NCBI GenBank assembly: GCA_029259675.1
Contig: JAJDES010000245.1
Span: 1-5,672 of the forward strand
Reading direction: 5' to 3'
Length of the DNA stretch: 5,672 nt
From: Planctomycetota bacterium
GTDB taxonomy: Bacteria; Planctomycetota; UBA1135; GCA-002686595
Part shown: positions 1-5,672 of the stretch, one piece after another
Layout: each line of letters opens with the position of its first letter
Position numbering within the stretch: the stretch's first letter is position 1
The notes under the pieces: model-generated
What the model saw: only the letters and a program-made list of their open reading frames with translations
Told to the model about the DNA's origin: nothing
The model's database searches: none
Translations under genes and position numbers: made by a program

Positions 1-414
1 TCCGGCGCAGGCGGAATGACGCCATAACTGCGTCAGTCGAGACTCAAACCCGGGCACATGAAAGATCTTGCCCTTGAGCGCCACACCAACAGAGATTTCG
101 CCGATGAGCCCCAAGCCCAATCGACTAACCGCCTGCTGGAGCGAAACAATCGGCTCGCCCGGAGCGTAAAGCGCGGAGTTGGCTACACGCAGGACATGGC
201 TTGCCAGGGCTTGATCGCGATGGATCCAATCCGCGAGGTCATGGGCGTCGACATTTTCGTCGCGACACATTTCGATCACCTGTGCAGCGGTGTCCGGCAA
301 CATGGGCAATTCGAGCGCATCGCTTTCGGTGGTGCGTTCGAGCAAACCCTTGCGCAGGGACTCCGGCAAGGCGACCGAGCTCTCCTGGGAGCTGCGGTAG
401 GTGGGGTTGTTCAT
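1..414 (-). CDS. HDOD-domain protein, N-terminal 138 residues (partial, runs off left edge)
   Basis: Reading the minus strand from the ATG at 414 gives 138 codons without a stop up to base 1, so the gene continues outside the window. After about 30 poorly conserved residues comes a typical HDOD start: LELPMLPDTAAQVIEMC (about 35-50), then DLADWIHRDQALASHVLRVA (59-78) leading into NSALY (79-83), VSLQQAVSRLGL (90-101) and LWRHSACAG (130-138). These match the family pattern of LPxLP, DPxLxxxLLRxxNSxxY, AIxxLG and LWxHS. HDOD domains are relatives of HD phosphohydrolases that mostly lack catalytic residues and act as cytoplasmic signalling or scaffold modules, often linked to cyclic-di-GMP, chemotaxis or stress output. 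The start is supported by GGAG at 421-424, six bases upstream. The family usually has about 280 or more residues, so over half is missing, and any C-terminal output domain is unseen. Family call is firm; the specific role is unknown. Confidence 0.9.
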   Translation of the reverse strand, partial: MNNPTYRSSQESSVALPESLRKGLLERTTESDALELPMLPDTAAQVIEMCRDENVDAHDLADWIHRDQALASHVLRVANSALYAPGEPIVSLQQAVSRLGLGLIGEISVGVALKGKIFHVPGFESRLTQLWRHSACAG

Positions 415-420
415 GGGGGT

Positions 421-424
421 CTCC
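421..424 (-). promoter_or_regulatory. Ribosome binding site of the HDOD gene
   Basis: GGAG on the minus strand lies six bases before the ATG at 414. It supports that start over internal methionines, and conservation of the protein begins soon after it. Confidence 0.6.
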
Positions 425-441
425 GACCCACCTATCGTCAG

Positions 442-512
442 GGTCCCGCTCGTTCTGAAGCACCCAAAACCGGGCGGCGGGACCGCGCTGGTGCCATTCC
501 CGCGGGTGCTTC
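442..512. repeat. Two interlocked inverted repeats in the HDOD leader
   Basis: GGTCCCGC at 442-449 is the perfect reverse complement of GCGGGACC at 477-484. GAAGCACCC at 457-465 is the perfect reverse complement of GGGTGCTTC at 504-512. The arms alternate (A, B, A', B'), which in RNA is the arrangement of an H-type pseudoknot. The block ends 28 bases before the HDOD start on the minus strand. A regulatory RNA structure is possible, but chance pairing in GC-rich DNA is also possible. Confidence 0.4.
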
Positions 513-600
513 CACGATTCCCTGGGCCCCGCGCAAATTTTGGCTCAAGTTCGGCTCCCCCAAGGGCCGATATACGGAACTTGTCGCCTCAGCCCCCTCT

Positions 601-615
601 CCGATTCCTAATCGG
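601..615. repeat. Short hairpin (6-bp stem, 3-base loop)
   Basis: CCGATT, loop CCT, AATCGG form a perfect stem-loop. No T-tract follows on either strand, so it does not look like an intrinsic terminator. Function is unknown; it lies in the region that should contain the HDOD promoter or leader. Confidence 0.4.
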
Positions 616-640
616 GAAGAGCGCTTCGAGCCGCGACCGA

Positions 641-657
641 GAGCCGCCCGGCGGCTC
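641..657. repeat. GC-rich palindrome
   Basis: GAGCCGCC and GGCGGCTC flank a single C, giving a 17-base perfect palindrome (about 6 base pairs with a 5-base loop as a hairpin). No T-tract follows on either strand. It could be a protein-binding site or a structural element of the HDOD leader; nothing decides between these. Confidence 0.4.
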
Positions 658-719
658 CCTGCCGCTCCCATCCGATTCGCCCGGCTAGAGCGCCAAACCG
701 ACTGGCCCCAACGCCAAAG

Positions 720-753
720 TTAAAAAAAGGGCCGCTCACCCTGTGAGCGACCC
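720..753 (-). terminator. Intrinsic terminator of the M20 peptidase gene
   Basis: On the minus strand an 11-bp GC-rich stem with one mismatch (arms 743-753 and 729-739, loop 740-742, core GTGAGC/GCTCAC) is followed directly by seven Ts (728-722). It starts about 58 bases after the M20 stop codon at 811-813. Stem, short loop and uninterrupted T-tract are all present, so this is a textbook Rho-independent terminator that should separate the M20 transcript from the HDOD gene. Confidence 0.9.
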
Positions 754-810
754 TCCCTGCTTTCTTTGAACGGAGAGCTCCCAGGCAGCTCACCCAGCGC
801 GCTCGACGGA

Positions 811-2259
811 TCAGCCCTTGTTGCGATGCAAGTGATCCGAGAGCAATTGAGCCACGCAGCAAGTCAGCTTCTTGCCTGTGGGGATGTGCAAGAACTCGTT
901 GGGACCGTGCGCGTTTGACTTCGGGCCGAGCACGCCGGTAATGAGGAATTGAGCTTTGGGGAATTTCTCGCCCAGCATGCCCATGAAGGGAATCGATCCC
1001 CCCTCGCCCATGTAGGCCGCCGGGGATCCAAACCATGTGGCGGACGAAGCCGCGACGGATTCTTCGAGCCATGCGGCCAAGGCCGGCGCTTCCCAACCAG
1101 CGCCTCCCTCTTCGCCGTCAAAATGAACGCGCGCACCATAGGGCGGGTCCTTTTCGAGCAGCTGCTTCAATTCGGCGATGACCTTGTCCACATCTGCGGT
1201 CGGCGGCACGCGCAGGGACAACTTGACCGAAGTTTGCGGGCGCAAGACATTGCCCGCATCGGCCAAGTGCGGAATCCCGTCAACACCCGTAATGGAAAGT
1301 GCCGGGCGCCAAGTTCGATTGAGTACGAGCTCGGTCAAATCCGTGGCCACAGGGCCGGCCCCTTTGCTGAAGGGGAACTTGGCGTAGATCGCATCGCCGA
1401 GCACTTCCGAGGCTGCACGCGCTTGATTCTTGCGCGCTTCGGGAATATCGGCATGGAAACTCTTGGGCAAAATTTCACCCGTGCTCCCATCTTCCAAGCG
1501 ATTCAAAACTTCGCGCAGGATGCGGAAACTGGAGGGTACGACGCCGCTGGCATCGCCGGAGTGAACCCCTTCGTCGAGGATATCCACGCGCAGGGTCCCC
1601 ACAACGATGCCGCGTAGCGAGGTTGTGCTCCACAGGCGGTCGTAGTCGCCGCAACCCGAGTCCAGACACACGACCAAGCTCGGCTCACCGATGCGCTCGC
1701 GCAAGTGATCGATATAGAACGGCAAGTCAAAACTTCCGCTCTCTTCGCAGGCCTCAATCAAGACAATGCAGCGGGCGTGCTTGCCGCCCTCGCGCTTGAG
1801 AGCCTCGATTGCGGTCAATGAAGCGAAGGCCGCGTAGCCGTCATCGGCGCCGCCGCGACCGTACAGCTTGTCGCCCTCGAGCACCGGCTTCCAGGGACCG
1901 AGGTCCTCGCGCCAACCCACCATTTCGGGCTGCTTGTCCAAGTGGCCATACAGGAGGACTGTGTCGTCGCCCTCACCGGGGATCTCCATCATGATCACCG
2001 GCGTGCGCTCACCGAGGCGAACCACCTCAACGGTGAGGCCGGGAATCTCACGGCTTTTGCACCAAGTCTCGATTAGCTCCACGGCGCGATCCATGTGGCC
2101 GTGTTCGCGCCAGTCCGGATCGAACAGCGGCGACTTGTTCGGAATCTTGATGTACTCGGTGATTTGAGGAACGATTTCCTGCTCCCAAACGCTGTCCACG
2201 TATTTCATCGTAGATTCGGCGTTCAGGCGCGGACCCTGGGATGTAGTTGTGCTATCCAT
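811..2259 (-). CDS. M20-family zinc metallopeptidase (dipeptidase-like)
   Basis: This encodes a 482-residue cytoplasmic-type enzyme of the M20 family (carboxypeptidase G2 / cytosolic dipeptidase relatives), which hydrolyses short peptides using two zinc ions. Expected ligands are visible: H106 and D108 in LLYGHLDKQ, bridging D139 in YGRGGADDGY, catalytic E172 and metal ligand E173 in EACEESGS, D200 in VCLDSGCGD and H451 in NAHGPNEF. The catalytic domain spans roughly 20-205, the lid/dimerisation domain roughly 215-380 (with GVHSG at 231-235), then the catalytic fold resumes. Length fits dipeptidase-type members. No signal peptide is seen. I chose the ATG at 2259; an in-frame ATG at 2370 would add 37 residues of low-complexity sequence translated from the intergenic region and would overlap the divergent gene. 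The next ATG (2208) would remove 17 residues. A terminator follows at 720-753, so the gene seems monocistronic. Substrate cannot be assigned. Confidence 0.95.
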   Translation of the reverse strand: MDSTTTSQGPRLNAESTMKYVDSVWEQEIVPQITEYIKIPNKSPLFDPDWREHGHMDRAVELIETWCKSREIPGLTVEVVRLGERTPVIMMEIPGEGDDTVLLYGHLDKQPEMVGWREDLGPWKPVLEGDKLYGRGGADDGYAAFASLTAIEALKREGGKHARCIVLIEACEESGSFDLPFYIDHLRERIGEPSLVVCLDSGCGDYDRLWSTTSLRGIVVGTLRVDILDEGVHSGDASGVVPSSFRILREVLNRLEDGSTGEILPKSFHADIPEARKNQARAASEVLGDAIYAKFPFSKGAGPVATDLTELVLNRTWRPALSITGVDGIPHLADAGNVLRPQTSVKLSLRVPPTADVDKVIAELKQLLEKDPPYGARVHFDGEEGGAGWEAPALAAWLEESVAASSATWFGSPAAYMGEGGSIPFMGMLGEKFPKAQFLITGVLGPKSNAHGPNEFLHIPTGKKLTCCVAQLLSDHLHRNKG

Positions 2260-2368
2260 GCCGCCTAGGATAGCGCCAAGGGGCCGATTTGCGCCAAACT
2301 GACGCTTGCCGCCCAAGCCTCCCCAATCCCGGCCCGACAGCGCTCGAGCCCAGAATCCATAGAAGCCC
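2260..2368. promoter_or_regulatory. Divergent promoter region between the M20 and lipoprotein genes
   Basis: The two genes start back to back, so both promoters should lie in these 109 bases or extend slightly into the genes. Two direct copies of GCGCCAA occur at 2273-2279 and 2291-2297, and a small inverted repeat GCTTG/CAAGC at 2304-2308 and 2314-2318. No strong sigma-70 promoter is evident in the plus direction. Confidence 0.45.
2267..2297 (-). promoter_or_regulatory. Possible weak promoter for the M20 gene
   Basis: On the minus strand TTGGCG (2297-2292) and TATCCT (2272-2267) are 19 bases apart, each matching four of six consensus positions. TATCCT ends seven bases before the ATG at 2259, so if used, the transcript would have almost no leader. 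This is a weak match and may be chance. Confidence 0.2.
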
Positions 2369-2797
2369 ATGCCGCGCCCCCGACAGAATTCGCCCAGCCC
2401 GCTGCTGCCGCTGGCCCAAACAATACTGCTGGCCCTAACAGCGCTGCTACCCGGCTGCTTGTTCGCCGCAGCAACCGGAGCGGCCGGAGCGATCGGTCTG
2501 GTCAGCTACCAAGAGAACGAGGTCTATCGCGATTTCCAGATGGACCTGCCCACCTGCTGGAAAGCTGCCGTTTACGCCCTCGAAAACCAGGGTTATGAGT
2601 TCGAAGAGGAACCCAAAATGCGCCCGACTGACAATGAAGTGCATGCGGGCGAAGCTTGGGTGCGCGTAGAACGCCACGCCGAAGGGCACATCCGCATTCG
2701 AGTGCGAGTGGGAACTTTTGCGAATCAGGAAAACCTGCGACTGTCCAAACTGCTGCTGAGTGACATTGCGCGAAGGCTCGGGGAACCGACCTATTGA
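2369..2797 (+). CDS. DUF3568-like lipoprotein
   Basis: A 142-residue protein with a lipoprotein signal: Arg3 and Arg5, a hydrophobic run over about 12-28, and a lipobox-like LLPGC with the cysteine at residue 30 (the proline at -2 is atypical). A small-residue stretch (AAATGAAGAIG, 33-43) follows. The remainder resembles DUF3568 proteins: YQENEVYRDFQMDLPTCWKA (47-66) with AVYALENQGY after it, and near the end IRVRVGTFANQENLRLSKLL then LSDIARRL, matching the family's RVG-F plus C-terminal helix. DUF3568 proteins are small periplasm-facing lipoproteins of unknown function. An in-frame TAG at 2360-2362 excludes a longer form, fixing the ATG at 2369; the ribosome site is weak (AGAAG at 2361-2365). 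It diverges from the M20 gene and converges with the GT9 gene. The lipoprotein call is solid; the family name is from pattern recognition. Confidence 0.8.
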   Translation: MPRPRQNSPSPLLPLAQTILLALTALLPGCLFAAATGAAGAIGLVSYQENEVYRDFQMDLPTCWKAAVYALENQGYEFEEEPKMRPTDNEVHAGEAWVRVERHAEGHIRIRVRVGTFANQENLRLSKLLLSDIARRLGEPTY

Positions 2798-2801
2798 CCG
2801 T

Positions 2802-2822
2802 TTGGTGAGTCTGCTTCACTAA
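2802..2822 (+). terminator. Weak hairpin between convergent genes
   Basis: TTGGTGA and TCACTAA can pair (7 bp with one G-U) around a 7-base loop, just after the lipoprotein stop at 2795-2797 and overlapping the GT9 stop. No T-tract follows, and the stem is weak, so it is at best a poor terminator for the plus-strand gene. Confidence 0.2.
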
Positions 2823-3871
2823 GCTGGCGAGAGCGCCGCTTTCACTTCACTCAGCACCAAGTCCACACTGATGTCTTCCATGCAGGCGTGACGCGTTTGA
2901 TTGCAGTGTTTGAGATTGCAAGGCGCACAGGCAGGAGGCACGCGCACGATTCGGTGACCGGCGCCGAAGGGACCTGTGCGACCGGGGTCTGCGGGTCCGA
3001 AGAGCACAACGCAGGTCAGTCCACTGGCCGCTGACAGATGCATCGGCCCCGTATCGCACCCGACAAAGAGCCGGCTGCGCGCTGCTAAAGCGTGCAATTC
3101 AAGCAATGACGTTCTTCCAACCAAGTCCGTGACTCCCGTCGCACCGTTCAAACTCTCCAATGTGGAGGCAAACAGATCGCGATCGGCGGGCCCGCCCGTC
3201 ACGCAAACGGGAACGGCCAACTCGTTTGCCAAGCGCCGAGCCAATTGAGCAAAGCGCGGTTCGGGCCAACGATTGGCCGGTTTGCTCGCACCCAAATTGA
3301 CCAAAATCGGTGCTGCGCCCATTTCGGCCAGGAGCACTTCGGCACGAGTGTTCGCCTGTTCATCGCTGGGCAATGGGTGCACCGGCTTCGGTTCGCCCAA
3401 TCCGAGGGCAGCCGCGAACTCCATGTATTGCACCACCATGTGCGCGTGCGGATCGGCCGGCGGAATGCGTTCTGTCGTGGGCAACCACGAGAATTCCTTA
3501 CAACGTGCGCGATCGAAACCGAGCACGCGCGGCGCACCGGACAAGCGCGCCAAAAGCGAACTCTTGGCCAAACGTTGCAAGTCAATCGCGAGCTCGTAGC
3601 GCTCTCTGCGCAATTCGCGGAGCAGCGCGCGCAAGCCCCCCAAGCCCGAAGCCCGCGGCCAAACGTGCACGCGGTCCACGCACGGATTGCCGCGCAGCAA
3701 CGGCGACGCCAAGTCGTGCACAACCCAGCCGATGCTGGGTGCGGGCCTCGCTTGCTTGAGGGCTGCGGCCACAACCAGAGCATTGACCACGTCTCCGATC
3801 GCGCCCAGTCGCACGATCAATACTCGCGACGGGATTTCAGTTTTTGGGCCGGACATGGCTTCATTCACCAT
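2819..3871 (-). CDS. Glycosyltransferase family 9 (ADP-heptose:LPS heptosyltransferase-like)
   Basis: A 350-residue GT-B enzyme of family GT9, which includes the WaaC/WaaF enzymes that transfer heptose from ADP-heptose to the lipopolysaccharide inner core at the cytoplasmic face of the inner membrane. Visible landmarks: RVLIVRLGAIGDVV (16-29), where D27 aligns with the catalytic Asp of WaaC; ILVNLGASKPANRWPEPRFA (189-208), the nucleotide-sugar side; VCVTGGPADRDL (222-233); VGCDTGPMHLSAASG (270-284), the DTG-HL signature; LFGPADPGRTGPFG (290-303); and a C-terminal cysteine set C315, C318, C323, C330. Length is normal. Either ATG at 3871 or the one at 3856 could be used; neither has a good ribosome site (AGG sits too close to the first). 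It follows the metalloprotease gene by 41 bases on the same strand, so co-transcription is likely. The family is firm; sugar donor and acceptor cannot be read from sequence, so no gene symbol is given. Confidence 0.95.
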   Translation of the reverse strand: MVNEAMSGPKTEIPSRVLIVRLGAIGDVVNALVVAAALKQARPAPSIGWVVHDLASPLLRGNPCVDRVHVWPRASGLGGLRALLRELRRERYELAIDLQRLAKSSLLARLSGAPRVLGFDRARCKEFSWLPTTERIPPADPHAHMVVQYMEFAAALGLGEPKPVHPLPSDEQANTRAEVLLAEMGAAPILVNLGASKPANRWPEPRFAQLARRLANELAVPVCVTGGPADRDLFASTLESLNGATGVTDLVGRTSLLELHALAARSRLFVGCDTGPMHLSAASGLTCVVLFGPADPGRTGPFGAGHRIVRVPPACAPCNLKHCNQTRHACMEDISVDLVLSEVKAALSPA

Positions 3872-3912
3872 CCTGCCACAGGTGGGCCGGCTTGTTGAAG
3901 GCTGTGCGCGAA

Positions 3913-5672
3913 TCAGCGGCCATTTGAAAGAAAGGGAGCCGCACCGCAGCCGATGGGAGAACCGGGGGGAATGCGGGCGGGCTCAATGGTTTGAAGTACG
4001 CCGCTCGGATCGAGCTCAAAGCGTCGTACCCGCTCTTGCTCCCACTGAAGCAGCACATCGCCGTCCGCTGCGCGCTCCCCCACGCGCCCCAAAAGAGCCC
4101 AAGCCCTTGCGGCTACGCGCGCATCCACTGCGGGCTCCGCCGCAAGTTGCATGGCGTGATTCAAAAGCAGTCGCCGCAGTTGGGCGCCCACGCTTTGTTC
4201 TCTTCCCAAGCGACGAACATCCCAAGCGGCAGATTCCAGCTCCCGCAGAACATCCCCCATCGAGGGTTGTGAAGGATCCAGCGCAGACTGATCCTCCAGG
4301 CGCCGACAACGCTCAGGATCCAAAAGCAAGCTCAGGGTCCATTCAATCGAAGCGGCCGCAGCCTGTGCCGGATCAAAAATCAATGCGCCCGCATCGATGA
4401 GTTCTCGGTTCGATTCGTAGCCGGGCGGTCGCGGCGGCATGCGCTTCAACAGCTCCTCCGGCAACCCGAGGAAATCCCTATCGAGTGAACGCAACGCAAG
4501 CTCAAGGGCTCGGCGTTGCGTAGCGGAAGGCACGGGCTCTACTGCCGTGATGCCAGTATCTGAGCGCATGTCGTAGTCGTACTGGACGCCGCCCAAGGCG
4601 CGAACACAAGCTTCGATTTGAAAGCGATGATGCAAGTAAACCGGAACGAAGACTTCCTCCATTTCGGCCCAAGATCGCTCTTGAGCAAGGGCGCCTTGCC
4701 CAAGAGCATCCAAGGCTGCGCGACGTACCTGATAAACCTCGCTCAAGTGCTCAACGGGATCTTCACCGTTGTCCCACAGGTTGGCGAGGGGGTGCGCGCG
4801 ATCCTTGCCGCGTGCATCGCGGTCCGTCATGTAATGCAAACCACGTGCGCGGGCCTGGTCCAAAATTTCGGTCAAGCCCAATTCTTCGGCTCGCTGTCGC
4901 TCGGTTTCGCTCGCTCCGAAGAAGTTTGTGTATCCGTAGCGAATCGCCAGCAAGTCCCACTCCCCGCACCCTTCGGCGTAAGCCCGCGAAAGGTCCAATC
5001 CGCCGTCTTCATCCAAGCGCACAAGCGGCGCGGGATAATCCATGACACTGGAACGGTCGTCCGTACTGGCTGCAAAATTGTGGGCCAAGCCGAGGGTGTG
5101 CCCGACTTCGTGGGCCGCCAATTGGCGAATGCGCGCAAGCGCCATTTCAACCGGCGCGGAGGAATCGCCACTGCGCTGCCCAACTTCGTATGGAGACAGC
5201 ATCCCCTCCGCCAAAAGCACATCCTGCCGAACGCGCAAGGCTCCCAGGGTGACATGACCCTTGATGATTTCACCGCTGCGCGGATCGTGGATGGAATCGC
5301 CGTAGCTCCAGCCGCGCGTGGAGCGGTTGACCCATTGGATGACGTTGAAACGCAAATCGTGGGGATCCGCGCCCTCCGGCAGCAATTCTACGCGAAAGCC
5401 GTTCTCGAATCCGGCGGCCTCGAAGGCTCGTTCCCAATAGCGCGCGCCGTCCACCAGCGCGCTTCGCACCGGTTCCGGCGCACCGCGATCGACGTAATAA
5501 ACAATGGGTTCAACGGCCGGACTGAATGGTCCCGCCTCGGACTTGCGCTGCAATCGGTGACGTGTAATCACCCGCTTTTGCATGTCCCCGTTCACGGGCG
5601 CATCCAGCACGCTCCAGGCCATGGGAAAGTAGCCCGAACGGGGATGGAAGGTTCGCGGCCGGTAGTGGTCGT
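3913..5672 (-). CDS. Zinc-dependent metalloprotease, DUF5117/DUF4953 family (N-terminus off right edge)
   Basis: The frame is open to the right edge: 16 codons precede the first in-window ATG (5622) and continue the homology (YRPRTFHPRSGYFP), so that ATG is internal and 585 C-terminal residues are present. Numbered from the first complete codon at the edge: RHRLQ (37-41), VYYVDRGAPEPVRSA (57-71), ARYWERAFEAAGFENGFRV (76-94), DPHDLRFNVIQWVNRSTRGW (102-121), IHDPRSGEIIKGHV (127-140), then the zinc site HEVGHTLGLAHN (187-198; ligands H187, H191, H197, catalytic E188) and a metzincin-type Met-turn SVMDYPAP (208-215). The order is that of the bacterial DUF5117/DUF4953 zinc metalloproteases, typically 800-900 residues and exported. 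The rest is a mostly helical, charged C-terminal part without further recognised motif. The signal peptide would be outside the window. Stop TGA is at 3913-3915; GT9 follows after 41 bases. Substrate is unknown. Confidence 0.93.
   Translation of the reverse strand, partial: DHYRPRTFHPRSGYFPMAWSVLDAPVNGDMQKRVITRHRLQRKSEAGPFSPAVEPIVYYVDRGAPEPVRSALVDGARYWERAFEAAGFENGFRVELLPEGADPHDLRFNVIQWVNRSTRGWSYGDSIHDPRSGEIIKGHVTLGALRVRQDVLLAEGMLSPYEVGQRSGDSSAPVEMALARIRQLAAHEVGHTLGLAHNFAASTDDRSSVMDYPAPLVRLDEDGGLDLSRAYAEGCGEWDLLAIRYGYTNFFGASETERQRAEELGLTEILDQARARGLHYMTDRDARGKDRAHPLANLWDNGEDPVEHLSEVYQVRRAALDALGQGALAQERSWAEMEEVFVPVYLHHRFQIEACVRALGGVQYDYDMRSDTGITAVEPVPSATQRRALELALRSLDRDFLGLPEELLKRMPPRPPGYESNRELIDAGALIFDPAQAAAASIEWTLSLLLDPERCRRLEDQSALDPSQPSMGDVLRELESAAWDVRRLGREQSVGAQLRRLLLNHAMQLAAEPAVDARVAARAWALLGRVGERAADGDVLLQWEQERVRRFELDPSGVLQTIEPARIPPGSPIGCGAAPFLSNGR

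Larger units (their letters stand above)
415..719. other. Non-coding leader/promoter region upstream of the HDOD gene
   Basis: These 305 bases hold no credible gene: the short open frames on both strands give arginine/proline/alanine-rich proteins of the kind expected from GC-rich non-coding DNA, with no recognisable motif. It lies between the terminator of the M20 gene and the HDOD start, so it should contain the HDOD promoter and 5' leader. I could not find a good sigma-70 -35/-10 pair; the most AT-rich spots on the minus strand are around 570-577 (TATATC) and 534-544. It contains four inverted-repeat structures (442-484, 457-512, 601-615, 641-657) and two copies of CGCCAAA (691-697 and 712-718) spaced 21 bases apart. 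Confidence 0.6.

Noticed and set aside
488..503. Possible sigma-54 promoter (TGGCAC on the minus strand)
   Set aside because: The -24-like half is present, but the required TTGC-type -12 half is missing at the correct spacing.
601..657. Hairpins as a second terminator
   Set aside because: Neither hairpin is followed by a run of Ts on either strand, and a strong terminator already exists at 720-753.
58..723. Open plus-strand frame of 221 codons
   Set aside because: It lies antisense to the HDOD gene for its first half and in non-coding DNA for the rest; the protein has no recognisable motif and ends in arginine/proline-rich sequence typical of GC-rich shadow frames.
608..1096. Minus-strand frame of 162 codons that spans the M20 terminator
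   Set aside because: It runs through the intrinsic terminator and the out-of-frame end of the M20 gene; the product shows no family features.
949..1617. Open plus-strand frame of 222 codons
   Set aside because: It is fully antisense to the M20 gene, whose catalytic motifs are intact; long antisense frames are expected at this G+C content.
2260..2370. 37-residue N-terminal extension of the M20 protein from the ATG at 2370
   Set aside because: The extension is not conserved in character, is rich in Gly/Arg/Trp, crosses the divergent promoter region and would overlap the start of the lipoprotein gene; the ATG at 2259 gives a normal M20 N-terminus.
3245..3898. Open plus-strand frame of 217 codons
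   Set aside because: Antisense to the GT9 gene over nearly its whole length, without a recognisable motif or a proper ribosome site.

Overview
The window is about 60% G+C and is ordinary bacterial chromosome: densely packed genes and no visible mobile element, tRNA, rRNA or CRISPR array. The combination of a DUF3568-type lipoprotein, a large secreted-type zinc metalloprotease (DUF5117/DUF4953 family), a heptosyltransferase-like GT9 enzyme and an HDOD protein suggests a Gram-negative, environmental bacterium such as a planctomycete, a member of the myxobacteria/deltaproteobacteria, or a relative. This is inferred from gene content only; there is no phylogenetic marker here.

Layout from left to right. 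(1) Positions 1-414, minus strand: the first 138 codons of an HDOD-domain signalling protein, cut by the window edge. (2) Positions 415-719: a GC-rich non-coding stretch upstream of the HDOD gene with several inverted repeats. (3) Positions 720-753: a clear intrinsic terminator on the minus strand that closes the next gene. (4) Positions 811-2259, minus strand: a complete M20-family zinc dipeptidase-like enzyme. (5) Positions 2260-2368: a 109-base divergent intergenic region. (6) Positions 2369-2797, plus strand: a small DUF3568-like lipoprotein, the only plus-strand gene. (7) Positions 2819-3871, minus strand: a GT9 glycosyltransferase that converges on the lipoprotein gene with a 21-base gap. 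(8) Positions 3913-5672, minus strand: a zinc metalloprotease with a HExxHxxGxxH site and Met-turn, lacking its N-terminus because it runs off the right edge.

The metalloprotease and GT9 genes are only 41 bases apart on the same strand and may share a transcript. The M20 gene appears to be its own unit, with a terminator after it and a divergent promoter region before it. No pathway joins all five genes: two are peptidases, two concern the cell envelope (GT9 and lipoprotein) and one is a signalling scaffold. I did not find a convincing new system. The items most worth a second look are the interlocked inverted repeats in the HDOD leader, a 13-base motif shared by the two intergenic regions, and the pairing of the metalloprotease with GT9.
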